Shown one piece after another: positions 11,479-19,150 of a stretch of 64,000 bases of DNA (the stretch's first letter is position 1; each line of letters opens with the position of its first letter). Under the pieces are notes generated by a model. That model had not been told where the DNA came from. It saw nothing but the letters and a program-made list of their open reading frames with translations, and ran no database searches. The position numbers were made by a program, and so were the translations under genes. Source of the DNA: Spongiibacter tropicus DSM 19543 (GTDB taxonomy: Bacteria > Pseudomonadota > Gammaproteobacteria > Pseudomonadales > Spongiibacteraceae); contig NZ_ATUS01000001.1 in NCBI RefSeq assembly GCF_000420325.1, positions 1,058,463 through 1,122,462 on the forward strand. Direction: 5' to 3'.

Positions 11479-12624
11479 TTATTTCGCTGCCGTGGTAAAC
11501 GCGGTGCTCATATCCACGGGCGAGGCCGGGGCGCTGGGCGCCACCGGCATGCCTTCCCGCAGCATCATCGCGCCATCGACAATCACCTGATCGCCGGGGG
11601 CGACGCCGCTTTCCAGCAACCAGGTATTGCCCACGGTTCGCAGCAGGGTGACCGGCCGACGCTCAGCGACATTGCCCTCGCCCACCAGCCATACAGACGC
11701 CTGTCCGGTAGGGTCGCGCAACACGGCTTGCTGGGGCAGCAGAATCGCATCGTCGCGACTGCCCTCGTTCAGCTCGGCATGCACAAACATGCCCGGCAGC
11801 AGTTCGCCGTCGGGATTGGGAAATTCAGCACGCAGCGTCACCGAGCCCGTGCCGGGATCGACATTGACCTCGGAGAACTGAAGCTGACCGCTGTGAGCAT
11901 AGCGACGGTTATTGCCCAGGTGCAGAGTAACGGTCGCCTCGCTGTCGGCCGACAGTTGCAGGCGACCGGCACGAATACTTTCACGCCACTCAAGAATCCG
12001 ACTGACCGGCTGGACCACATCGACATAAATCGGATCGAGCTGCGTGACCACCGCCAGTTCCTGTGCCTGCGAGGCGCTGACCAGCGCGCCCTCCGTCACC
12101 ATGGAGCGACCGATTTTCCCCGCAATGGGTGCGCGAACGACGGTGTGCTGCATATTGATATTGGCGATTTCCAGCTCGGCCTTGGCGGCCTGCAAGGCGG
12201 TGAAGGCATCGTCATATTGCTGCTGACTGACCGCCTTGCTCTTCAACAATTTGCCGTAACGGGTCCACAGGTTCTGGGCCGTTGCCAGTCCGGCCTCTGC
12301 CCTGGCCTGCTCGGCCCGATAGGGTGCAGGATCGATCTGATACAGCGGCTGCCCTTCTTCCACGGCCGCACCTTCGTCAAACAGTCGCTTCAGCAAAATA
12401 CCCGATACCTGCGGCCGCACTTCGGCCACCCGATGCGCCACGGTGCGCCCCGGCAGCATCACGGTGCTGTTCAGGTCGCGCGCGTCTACCCGATGCACAC
12501 CCACGGGAGCGGCAGCGGGCGCCTGCTCGGCGGGTGCCGCCGACTCCCCACATGCGACCAGCGCCAGCAGCGCGGCAGCCACAAGCGGGCGAAAGCAGGG
12601 AGAAACAAGACGCGAACAGCTCAT
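11479..12624 (-). CDS. RND periplasmic adaptor lipoprotein, AcrA/MexA/TtgG-like
   Basis: This is a membrane fusion protein of 381 residues from the chosen ATG at 12624, which has AGGAG nine bases upstream. An in-frame ATG ten codons earlier lacks a good site. The signal peptide ends in a lipobox LVAC (Cys25), so it is probably lipid-anchored. The lipoyl half motif (VRPQVSGILLKRLFDEGAAV), coiled-coil hairpin and return strand (VRAPIAGKIGRSMVTEGALV) are in the usual order. It lies 12 bases before the AcrB-like pump gene and shares a divergent control region with the IclR-type regulator. Confidence 0.9.
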   Translation of the reverse strand: MSCSRLVSPCFRPLVAAALLALVACGESAAPAEQAPAAAPVGVHRVDARDLNSTVMLPGRTVAHRVAEVRPQVSGILLKRLFDEGAAVEEGQPLYQIDPAPYRAEQARAEAGLATAQNLWTRYGKLLKSKAVSQQQYDDAFTALQAAKAELEIANINMQHTVVRAPIAGKIGRSMVTEGALVSASQAQELAVVTQLDPIYVDVVQPVSRILEWRESIRAGRLQLSADSEATVTLHLGNNRRYAHSGQLQFSEVNVDPGTGSVTLRAEFPNPDGELLPGMFVHAELNEGSRDDAILLPQQAVLRDPTGQASVWLVGEGNVAERRPVTLLRTVGNTWLLESGVAPGDQVIVDGAMMLREGMPVAPSAPASPVDMSTAFTTAAK

Positions 12625-12670
12625 GGAAAGCAACTCCTGACAAGATTGATGCATGTATCTACTAGCGATA

Positions 12671-12715
12671 CACTGTACCGTATAGTGAATTTACATGGCA
12701 ATAGCGAATTGCTAT
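12671..12715. promoter_or_regulatory. Divergent control region with two inverted repeats (candidate IclR-family operators)
   Basis: Between the adaptor start (12624) and the regulator start (12816) lie an imperfect inverted repeat CACTGTaccgtATAGTG at 12671-12687 (5 of 6 arm bases pair) and a second, ATAGC-gaatt-GCTAT, at 12701-12715. TtgV-type IclR regulators bind inverted repeats in exactly this position, between ttgV and ttgG. The assignment is by position and symmetry only. Confidence 0.45.
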
Positions 12716-12815
12716 ATTGCGCGACACCAACAAGGCATAATTCTAAAAACACAGGCTCTACGCCCCGCAGACGCTGCGGTGGTGACACGAGATTTAAAGG
12801 AGTAAGCAACGCGCC

Positions 12816-13592
12816 ATGGCCAACAACGGACGCCCCTCGGGCGAAGACTCACCCGGCGGCATTCAGGTCATCGCCCGAGCGGCGGCGATCATGCGAGCAC
12901 TGAGCGAACACAGCAGCGGGATGAGTCTGGGTGCCATCGCCAAAGACATTGATCTGCCTCGCTCGACGGTGCAGCGCATCGTCAATGCACTGAAGCAAGA
13001 GGGCTTGGTGGAATCACTCAGCCAGAACGGCGGCCTGCGCCTGGGGCCCGAGGTCAGTCGTCTGGTATTCCAGGCCCAGTGCGACATCATCTCGCAGATT
13101 CGGCCGCACCTTGAAGCGCTGCACAGTACACTCGGCGAATCCGTAGCACTTTGCCGACTGAGCGGCAGCCAGGTCATTGTTGCCGACACGATTACCGCCG
13201 AGCGCGAACTGCGCATTGTCTTTCCCGTCGGCACGATGCAAATTCCCATCTACTCCACGGCGTCGGGTAAATCCTTGCTGCTGGACATGGATGACGAGGA
13301 GGTAGAGCGCCTGCTGCCGGAGGACATGCCCAAGCTCACCGTACACACACGGAGTCGCCAGGCACTGCTCAAGGAATTGAAAACCCTGCGCCAATCGGGC
13401 ATCGCGACCGACTACGACGAGCACACCATTGGCATAACCGGCTTCGGCATTCCCGTCGAAACCTATCAGGGGCGCTATTGCGTGGCCGTGGTATTGCCGT
13501 CCGCCCGTGTCCCTGCCATTGAGTCCGACATACGCGAAGGCCTGTATCGCTGCAAAGCGGATATCGAAGCCAAGCTGAGTACCGAACTCTAA
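12816..13592 (+). CDS. IclR-family transcriptional regulator, TtgV-like
   Basis: A 258-residue one-component repressor. Residues about 18-75 form the winged helix-turn-helix (GMSLGAIAKDIDLPRSTVQR); the C-terminal IclR effector domain follows (ESVALCRLSGSQVIV ... TASGKSLLLDM ... SGIATDYDEH). Most IclR proteins control catabolic operons; a divergent RND pump is the hallmark of the TtgV/TtgT/SrpS subgroup, and the sequence pattern (GIQVIxRAAxIxRAL, ERELRIVFPVG) fits it. It probably represses the divergent pump operon and itself. AAAGGAG lies upstream at a rather long spacing of 13 bases from the ATG. Confidence 0.85.
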   Translation: MANNGRPSGEDSPGGIQVIARAAAIMRALSEHSSGMSLGAIAKDIDLPRSTVQRIVNALKQEGLVESLSQNGGLRLGPEVSRLVFQAQCDIISQIRPHLEALHSTLGESVALCRLSGSQVIVADTITAERELRIVFPVGTMQIPIYSTASGKSLLLDMDDEEVERLLPEDMPKLTVHTRSRQALLKELKTLRQSGIATDYDEHTIGITGFGIPVETYQGRYCVAVVLPSARVPAIESDIREGLYRCKADIEAKLSTEL

Positions 13593-13624
13593 CGACTCTC
13601 ACCGCACTCCCCCCCATACGCTCT

Positions 13625-13643
13625 CCGCCAGAACAACTGGCGG
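13625..13643 (+). terminator. Hairpin downstream of the IclR gene (weak terminator candidate)
   Basis: A 7-bp perfect stem CCGCCAG / CTGGCGG with a 5-base loop lies 32 bases after the stop codon. It lacks a T-run, so termination would be Rho-dependent or inefficient. Confidence 0.4.
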
Positions 13644-13701
13644 GGCGCTCTCATAGCTCTAACACAAAGGCCTTGCGCGCGAGAACAAACAAAATATATA
13701 A

Positions 13702-13716
13702 TAAGAATCGTTATCA
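13702..13716. promoter_or_regulatory. Candidate Fur box upstream of exbB
   Basis: TAAGAATCGTTATCA matches 11 of 14 informative positions of the 7-1-7 Fur consensus TGATAATNATTATCA. It sits in an AT-rich stretch 40 bases before the exbB start, where it would overlap the promoter. This fits iron repression of the energy-transduction operon. Confidence 0.7.
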
Positions 13717-13755
13717 TTTTACTTATTGGCAGCGCTAGCACTAGGGAGTTCAACA

Positions 13756-14412
13756 GTGTCCCCTTTGTTTAATCTTCTCCTCACCGGCGGCCCGGTCGTC
13801 TGGATACTCGGCGTGTTTTCCATCGTCAGCCTCGCCGTCGTCCTGCTCAAGATCTGGCAGTTCTGGGGGCAACTGAAGCTCTCCGATCGCAGCGCAGAAG
13901 ACGCCGTACATCGCCTCCAAGAACACCATGTAAACGAGGCTCTGCTGCTGGTCAAAGGCGCTAAGAACCCGCGTTCCAGTGCGATTCGCGACACGCTGGA
14001 AACATTGAACATTACCGGGCTCAGCGAAGCGCAACAGCGCGAAGAAGCCTTCCGGCGCGCCCGTGGCCGGGTACTTGAGCTGGGCAGCCAACTCCGCATT
14101 CTGGAAGTGATTGCCACGCTGGCCCCGCTGCTCGGTCTGCTGGGCACCGTGCTCGGCATGATTGAGGCATTCAAAGCAATGGAAGCCGCTGGCGAACAGG
14201 TTGATCCGGCGGTTCTGTCTGGCGGTATCTGGCAGGCGCTGCTGACCACCGCTGTCGGTCTGGCGGTCGCCATCCCGGTATCCCTGGCGCATAGCTGGCT
14301 GGAGCGCCGAGTCGAAAACGAAAGCGCCGGTATTCAGGACGCGGTAGAACGCGTGCTGACCCTGGCACCGTCACTGCCCAAAGCACAGGCGAAGAAGCAA
14401 GACGCAAAATGA
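13756..14412 (+). CDS. exbB: TonB-system proton channel ExbB (MotA/TolQ/ExbB family)
   Basis: This inner-membrane protein of 218 residues forms the pentameric channel that couples proton flow to TonB. The GTG at 13756 is chosen because AGGGAG lies seven bases upstream; a TTG at 13726 is in frame but unsupported. TM1 is near residues 10-32. The family signature falls in the TM2-TM3 region (LAPLLGLLGTVLGMIEAF and WQALLTTAVGLAVAIPVSL). It is first in a four-gene exbB-exbD-exbD-tonB operon and overlaps the next gene by ATGA. The preceding Fur-like site suggests induction by iron limitation. Confidence 0.9.
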   Translation: MSPLFNLLLTGGPVVWILGVFSIVSLAVVLLKIWQFWGQLKLSDRSAEDAVHRLQEHHVNEALLLVKGAKNPRSSAIRDTLETLNITGLSEAQQREEAFRRARGRVLELGSQLRILEVIATLAPLLGLLGTVLGMIEAFKAMEAAGEQVDPAVLSGGIWQALLTTAVGLAVAIPVSLAHSWLERRVENESAGIQDAVERVLTLAPSLPKAQAKKQDAK

Positions 14413-14813
14413 ACGCCCTGCTGCCGCCGCGCCCGCGCAAAGCCATCAGCCTGACGGCGCTGATTGACGTGGTATTTATCCTGCTGATGTTTTTCATGCT
14501 GACCAGCAGTTTCACAAAGTGGAACAGCCAGCAGATTAAGACCAGCGTCGGCGGCGACAGCGTTGCCGCTACACAGGATAAGGACATGCAGTTTTTACTG
14601 CTGATGCGCGACGGACAAGCTGCCGTCTTCAAGGGAAGCGAGCGCAGCGGTGCCGAGCCGCTGGATCAGGCATTGCTGCGACTGGATGCCAAGGCGCTGG
14701 TCACACTGGTTCCCGATGCCGAGCTGACCGTCCAGCAAATCCTCGACAGTATCGCCACGCTGCGCCATGCGGAGATTACTCAGATCTCGCTCGGCCAGAG
14801 CAGCCAGTTATAA
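14409..14813 (+). CDS. exbD: ExbD/TolR biopolymer transporter, first copy (Asp-containing)
   Basis: A 134-residue protein with one N-terminal transmembrane helix (residues about 14-33, LTALIDVVFILLMFFML) and a periplasmic domain. Asp20 in the helix is at the position of the essential proton-carrying aspartate of E. coli ExbD (Asp25). Translation is coupled to exbB by a 4-base overlap. It is followed 11 bases later by a second exbD gene. Confidence 0.9.
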   Translation: MNALLPPRPRKAISLTALIDVVFILLMFFMLTSSFTKWNSQQIKTSVGGDSVAATQDKDMQFLLLMRDGQAAVFKGSERSGAEPLDQALLRLDAKALVTLVPDAELTVQQILDSIATLRHAEITQISLGQSSQL

Positions 14814-14824
14814 GTTTTACGCCG

Positions 14825-15235
14825 ATGAATTCACTCCTCCACAGCAAACTGCGCCGCGGCAGCAGCGACGACAATATGATCCCGCTGATCAATATTGTTT
14901 TCCTGCTGCTGATTTTCTTCATGGTCGCAGGACAGATGCGCGCCGGGCTGGTCGGCGACATCACCCTGCCCGACGCCAATCTGGAGACACCGACGCCGCC
15001 CAAGGCCATCGCCATTCAGATTGATCGCAGCGGCCAGACCTATCTGTTCGGAACCCCCACCAGCATTGAAGATATCCAGCAGCAGCTCCAGGCACTGCCC
15101 GCGGAGCAGCCGCTGAATATTGCCCTGCAGGCCGACCGAGAACTGAAAGCCGCGCAACTGGACACCCTGCTGGCGGCACTGCGCGGCCTGAGCAACGCCA
15201 CCACCAGTCTCTACACCAAGAAAGGGGCGAACTGA
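14825..15235 (+). CDS. ExbD/TolR-like protein, second copy with Asp-to-Asn change
   Basis: A 136-residue protein with the same architecture as the preceding ExbD: short cytoplasmic tail, one helix (MIPLINIVFLLLIFFMV, residues 18-34) and a periplasmic domain. The residue aligned with the proton-carrying aspartate is Asn23 (codon AAT), while the flanking PLI-xVFLLLIFFM motif is intact. Since ExbD works as a dimer inside the ExbB pentamer, this copy may pair with ExbD1 in an asymmetric motor, or act as a structural or regulatory subunit (inference). It lies 4 bases before tonB. Confidence 0.88.
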   Translation: MNSLLHSKLRRGSSDDNMIPLINIVFLLLIFFMVAGQMRAGLVGDITLPDANLETPTPPKAIAIQIDRSGQTYLFGTPTSIEDIQQQLQALPAEQPLNIALQADRELKAAQLDTLLAALRGLSNATTSLYTKKGAN

Positions 15236-15239
15236 GCTC

Positions 15240-16076
15240 ATGCCCCGTATCTCCTGGCCCATTGCGATTGCGGTATCGCTGTTAATCCACGGCGGTCTCG
15301 CGATTGGATACTGGCAATCGCGCCCCGCGCCACATCAGGGCGGCGCTATTGGTGAGGGCGAGTACGGATTTGAGATCGGCCTGGGGATGGCCGGTTCCTA
15401 CACGGATGCCGTTGCTAGACAGAAAGCCAAACAACGCCAGCAGGAAGCGGAAGCCGAGAAACAACGGGAGCGTCAACAGCGGGAAGCAAAAGCCAAACAA
15501 GAGGCAAGAAAACCCAAGCCGGAGCCGAAACCCAAACCTAAGCCCAAACCCAAAGCGCCTGCGCCCGTCGTCGCTAAAACCGCTGAGCCCAGCCCGGCGG
15601 AGGCGGACTATCAACACAGCGAGACGCCGCCGGCAGCAGAGTCGCCGTCACCCGCGCCCGCCGCTGAGCCCCCCAAGCAAAACACCGTTGCCAGCGCCGC
15701 GCCCAATGACACCCAGTCACAGGCCTCCCGCAAAGCCACCGGGTCGGGCAGCCAGCAAAAACTCGGCGGCCGCCCCGGCGCGGCCCGCGATTATTTCAGC
15801 ACGCTGATGGCCTGGCTTAACCACCACAAGCGCTACCCGAAAATCGCCAAGAAAAACAAAGAACAGGGCATCGTGAAACTCAAGTTCACGATCGCCAAAG
15901 ACGGCAGCATTTCCAACGCCAGCATTCATACCGGTTCCGGCCACCGCCGTCTGGATGAGGCGGCGTTAAAAGTGCTTCAGGATGCCGACCCGGTTCCCGG
16001 TATTCCGGATGATCTTGGCCGTGACACCCTGACGCTCGTGGTCCCCGTCGAGTATTCGCTGCTGTCTCGATATTGA
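15240..16076 (+). CDS. tonB: TonB energy transducer
   Basis: This 278-residue protein spans the periplasm and energises outer-membrane receptors. One N-terminal helix (PIAIAVSLLIHGGLAIGYW) carries the membrane histidine expected in TonB. A Gln/Glu/Lys-rich helical stretch (residues about 60-90) is followed by a Lys-Pro repeat region and a Pro/Ala/Ser linker. The C-terminal TonB domain (about 185-278) has YFSTLMAWLNHHKRYP and the VKLKFTIAKDGSI strand. It is last in the exbB-exbD-exbD-tonB operon. Likely clients include the three TonB-dependent receptors at 20349, 47270 and 51776. Confidence 0.9.
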   Translation: MPRISWPIAIAVSLLIHGGLAIGYWQSRPAPHQGGAIGEGEYGFEIGLGMAGSYTDAVARQKAKQRQQEAEAEKQRERQQREAKAKQEARKPKPEPKPKPKPKPKAPAPVVAKTAEPSPAEADYQHSETPPAAESPSPAPAAEPPKQNTVASAAPNDTQSQASRKATGSGSQQKLGGRPGAARDYFSTLMAWLNHHKRYPKIAKKNKEQGIVKLKFTIAKDGSISNASIHTGSGHRRLDEAALKVLQDADPVPGIPDDLGRDTLTLVVPVEYSLLSRY

Positions 16077-16090
16077 TCCGGCGGCGCCCG

Positions 16091-16873
16091 CTATAGCAGA
16101 CCGGGAATCAGCGCCCGGCGCTTCGCCGGGTATGCGTCAAAGGTCTCGTGATACCAGCGATGATTGCTCAGTGCGCGCGGCAGCAAATTCGCCACGGTCC
16201 ACAAGACAAAGACCGCCCCCGCCAATGACCAACTGGCAATCGCCCAGCCTGTCCAGATCAGAATTTCACCGAAGTAGTTGGGGCAGGAGATATAGTTGTA
16301 CAACCAACCTCGGGGAATCTTGTAGCCACTCTCCCCCGGCTTACGCAGCGCCGCCAGCATGGCATCAGCGCGACGATTGACCCAGAAACCCAGCGCAAAG
16401 ATCAGTACACCCAACCACAGGCGGGGATCGACCAGCCACTGGCCATAATCTGCGCCTAATTCAGACCACGACAAGATGGCCGCATTGAGGAAGGCGATAC
16501 CCAGATTGGTCAGCACCGCCAAGGCCGGAATCAGCAGTGGCGTCTTATCGTCCGGTTTCAGTTTGCGCTTGAAGGGGTAAATAAAACTGCGATGAAAATA
16601 ATGAAGCTGCCACAGCGCAAACAGCAGCAGCGGCGCAGGTGTCAGCGCGTGTTCGCCCATAAAGAAAATCACCGCGAAGCCGATGGATGACGGCGCTTCC
16701 ATCATCACCCACGACCAGCGCGTGGGAATCCCCGGCCCCCACCACCAGGCGAGGTTACCGTCGTTGTGGCGACCGTAGGCGGCCTTCACGATCCACTGCA
16801 GCACCACAAATACCAGTACCGACATGATCGCGTAGGCCAACAGCAAATCGTTATAAAACGCGGCGATGGTCAT
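16091..16873 (-). CDS. Steroid 5-alpha-reductase-family (SRD5A-like) membrane oxidoreductase
   Basis: A 260-residue multi-pass membrane protein, close to the 254 residues of human SRD5A2. The match to recalled SRD5A sequence is specific: YGRH near residue 33, MMEAPSS with Glu59 at the place of catalytic Glu57, LHYFHRSFIYPF with Tyr92 at the place of catalytic Tyr91, LRKPGESGYKIPRGWLYNY, CPNYFGEILIWTGWAIASWS, and the C-terminal WYHETFDAYPAKRRALIP. The family reduces the delta-4 double bond of 3-oxo steroids or similar enones with NADPH. The start is the ATG at 16873, which overlaps the stop of the SDR gene as ATGA and has AGGGA upstream. The bacterial substrate is unknown. Confidence 0.8.
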   Translation of the reverse strand: MTIAAFYNDLLLAYAIMSVLVFVVLQWIVKAAYGRHNDGNLAWWWGPGIPTRWSWVMMEAPSSIGFAVIFFMGEHALTPAPLLLFALWQLHYFHRSFIYPFKRKLKPDDKTPLLIPALAVLTNLGIAFLNAAILSWSELGADYGQWLVDPRLWLGVLIFALGFWVNRRADAMLAALRKPGESGYKIPRGWLYNYISCPNYFGEILIWTGWAIASWSLAGAVFVLWTVANLLPRALSNHRWYHETFDAYPAKRRALIPGLL

Positions 16874-17805
16874 AAGTAGCGCATCCCTGTGAGTTGTTCT
16901 GACTGCTCCCACAACTGCCCACCGACGGCGCGATCGGTGGCGGCCTTGAGCACCGCAAGCTGTTTAGGAGAACCACGGAACTGGAAGGGACCGGCGGGGC
17001 CGATATATTCGCCGCCACGCAGGGTATCGACGGTAGCGGCATAGACACTGGGTAAGGCGCCCTGCTCTGCGCTCTGGGCCAGCAACAGATTGCCGAGGCG
17101 AGCGATGTGCTGCCACAGGCGTCGGCTCACACTGGCTTGCCCACTATCGGCAAAGGCCACATTGGTCGACGCATACCCCGGATGTGCCGCCAGACTGATC
17201 ACCGGGCTGCCTGCGGCAGCGAGTCGGCGTTGCAGCTCGGTGGCAAAACAAAGATTGGCAAGCTTGGCACGCCCGTAGGCAGCGACCTTGCTGTAGGGTT
17301 CGCGTTCCCAGTTCAGGTCGTTGAAATTCAGTGTGCCGCGCTTGGCGGCGAGACTGGAAACGGTCACCACCCTCGCCGCAGGCGCGGCCTGCAATGCGGG
17401 CAGCAGTGCACCAGTCAACAGAAAATGGGCAAGGTGATTCACCGCAAACAGCATTTCGTGACCCGCGGCCGTGCGCTGTAAGGGCAGTCCCATAACCCCG
17501 GCGTTATTGATTAACAGGTCCAGCGGCTGTTCCGATTCCAGATAGCTGTCTGCGGCCTGCCGCACGCTGTCCAGCGAGGCCAGGTCCATCGGCAAGACCA
17601 CCAGCGAATCGCGTGAGCCCACGCGGCTCGCCAAACGCTGTACGGCGGCCTCCGCGCGTTCGGCGCTGCGACAACCCAGCCATACCTTGGCGCCACACTG
17701 CGCCAGCATCAGCGCCGACTGGTAGCCGATACCGCTGTTGGCGCCAGTGATCAGCACCCGTTTCCCGGAAAGGTCCGGCAGCGAGGCCGGCATCCATTTG
17801 CCCAT
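16870..17805 (-). CDS. Short-chain dehydrogenase/reductase, retinol-dehydrogenase-like
   Basis: An NAD(P)-dependent SDR of 311 residues from the ATG at 17805 (AAGG nine bases upstream). The nucleotide motif is TGANSGIG, then NNAG, a catalytic serine region VVTVSSLAA and the YxxxK motif YGRAK. The long form with EPYSKVAAYGRAKLANLCF resembles RDH/WW-domain oxidoreductase or protochlorophyllide-reductase-like SDRs acting on lipophilic alcohols and ketones. It is translationally coupled to the 5-alpha-reductase-like gene, which implies that the two act on the same substrate (inference). It is divergent from the DTW gene, with 92 bases between starts. Confidence 0.85.
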   Translation of the reverse strand: MGKWMPASLPDLSGKRVLITGANSGIGYQSALMLAQCGAKVWLGCRSAERAEAAVQRLASRVGSRDSLVVLPMDLASLDSVRQAADSYLESEQPLDLLINNAGVMGLPLQRTAAGHEMLFAVNHLAHFLLTGALLPALQAAPAARVVTVSSLAAKRGTLNFNDLNWEREPYSKVAAYGRAKLANLCFATELQRRLAAAGSPVISLAAHPGYASTNVAFADSGQASVSRRLWQHIARLGNLLLAQSAEQGALPSVYAATVDTLRGGEYIGPAGPFQFRGSPKQLAVLKAATDRAVGGQLWEQSEQLTGMRYL

Positions 17806-17897
17806 ATTCATTATCCTTATGTGTCCGGCAATTCGCTGGCTGGAGCGAGTCCGGGGACGACTGATATAGTAGTCCAAAATTCGCTACAGGCTCCGCT

Positions 17898-18497
17898 GTG
17901 ACTTCTCGCGCACTCTGCCAGGGTTGTGATCGCCCACTGAGCACCTGCCTCTGTCAGGCTATGGTTCAACGCCACAGCCGCTATCGCCTGACCCTTCTTC
18001 AGCACCCCAAAGAAGCTCGCCACGCTCTGTCGTCGGCGCCGCTGCTGGCACGCGCTATTCCCGGCAGCCGCCTGATCGTCGGCGAGCACTTCGAGCCCGA
18101 ATCACTGCTCGGCCACGACTGGCAACAGCATAGCCTGCTGCTGTATCCCGGCGAACCCACCATTAGTACGAACGAGGCCAATGCCGCTGACATCACACAG
18201 CTGATTATTCTCGACGGCACCTGGCGGAAAACTGCCAAGCTGCTGCACCTCAACCCCTGGCTCAATGCGCTGCCGCGACTGGCACTGAACGTAGACCAGC
18301 CCAGCCGCTATCGCATTCGCAAATCGCCCCGCGCCGATGGCCTGTCGACCATCGAAGCTGCCGCACAGGCACTGAATGCCTTGCACGGCAACCGCGACTA
18401 CGACGCGATTCTCGGTGCCTTCGAGTTGATGATCGACCAGCAAATTCGCGCTATGGGTGAAGACACTTACCGGCGCAATTACTCGGACAAAAGCTGA
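17898..18497 (+). CDS. DTW-domain tRNA-uridine aminocarboxypropyltransferase-like protein (TapT/YfiP family)
   Basis: A 199-residue protein starting at GTG. The N terminus has four cysteines in CxxC-x6-CxC spacing (Cys7, 10, 17, 19), probably zinc-binding. The DTW-family core follows: LDGTWRKTAKLL, then LALNVDQPSRYRIRKSP and GLSTIEAAAQAL. Characterised members transfer the aminocarboxypropyl group of S-adenosylmethionine to uridine at tRNA position 47 (acp3U). The central motif reads DGTW rather than strict DTW. Its 3' end overlaps the convergent TetR gene by 19 bases. It looks like a housekeeping gene within an accessory block. Confidence 0.85.
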   Translation: MTSRALCQGCDRPLSTCLCQAMVQRHSRYRLTLLQHPKEARHALSSAPLLARAIPGSRLIVGEHFEPESLLGHDWQQHSLLLYPGEPTISTNEANAADITQLIILDGTWRKTAKLLHLNPWLNALPRLALNVDQPSRYRIRKSPRADGLSTIEAAAQALNALHGNRDYDAILGAFELMIDQQIRAMGEDTYRRNYSDKS

Positions 18498-19105
18498 ACC
18501 TGATCCAGCCCCAACATCGCCAGCAAGCGTGTCATCAGACTGCGGGCGTCCAGCGTGGGATCAGCAGCCAGTGTCAGCGCGGCCTCGGCCAGCGCCGAAA
18601 TGACCATGCGGATCAACAGCTCCGATTCAGCATCGCTAAACTGCCCGGCAAGATGGGCCTCGACGGGCGCCTTCGCACTCCCCAGTAAATACTTTACCTC
18701 CCGAAATACGGAGGTCTCGGGCCAGCGTTCGCGCCCGAGCACGTGGGTGGCATCCATCAGCACCACACGACTGAAGCCCGGCTCCTGCATCACATCCAGA
18801 AATAGCTCCCACATGTCCGGCAGCACCCAGGAGCCGCGAGAACGCATGGCGGCCATGCGGCTGGCGAGGCGATCTTCGTAATACTCGGTCACCGCCGTGA
18901 AGAGCTGCAGCTTGTTGCCGAAGTAGTGGTAGATCGGCGTCACCGTAATCCCCGCATCCTCGGCGATATCCGCCAGCGATGTTTCCGCAAAGCCGCACTG
19001 ACCAAAGCGCTCGGCCGCACAGCGCAGGACTTTTTCTTTGGTCTGCTGCCGCCGCTGCGCCTGCGTCAATCGCGTGGGCGGCGTCTTTTCCTGACTGGCA
19101 CTCAT
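18479..19105 (-). CDS. TetR/AcrR-family transcriptional regulator
   Basis: A 208-residue one-component regulator. The N-terminal helix-turn-helix spans about 20-65 (FGQCGFAETSLADIAEDAGITVTPIYHYFGNKLQLF), the classic TetR pattern; the C-terminal ligand domain is divergent, as usual. The ATG at 19105 has GGGAGG just upstream; an ATG four codons earlier is possible. It is divergent from the extended SDR/TonB-receptor genes and probably represses them through the symmetric site at 19132-19150. The ligand is unknown, perhaps the lipid substrate of this locus. Confidence 0.85.
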   Translation of the reverse strand: MSASQEKTPPTRLTQAQRRQQTKEKVLRCAAERFGQCGFAETSLADIAEDAGITVTPIYHYFGNKLQLFTAVTEYYEDRLASRMAAMRSRGSWVLPDMWELFLDVMQEPGFSRVVLMDATHVLGRERWPETSVFREVKYLLGSAKAPVEAHLAGQFSDAESELLIRMVISALAEAALTLAADPTLDARSLMTRLLAMLGLDQVQLLSE

Positions 19106-19131
19106 CCAGCCTCCCATTCATATATTTGACT

Positions 19132-19150
19132 TATATAAGATGATTATATA
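19132..19150. promoter_or_regulatory. Candidate TetR operator: TATATAA-gatga-TTATATA
   Basis: A perfect 7-bp inverted repeat with a 5-base spacer lies 26 bases upstream of the TetR-family start, in the divergent 245-base intergenic region. A second, weaker repeat CGATCA-(9)-TGATCG lies at 19202-19222. Size, symmetry and location suit a TetR dimer site and autoregulation. Confidence 0.5.

Noticed and set aside
10885-12903. Long plus-strand open frame (672 codons) opposite the AcrA/AcrB-like genes
   Set aside because: It runs across two conserved genes and a promoter region and into the IclR gene. Composition is shadow-like and it has no recognisable domain.
15500-15570. Short tandem repeats suggestive of a repeat array
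   Set aside because: They encode the Lys-Pro repeat of TonB; not CRISPR or a minisatellite, since the frame and family explain them.
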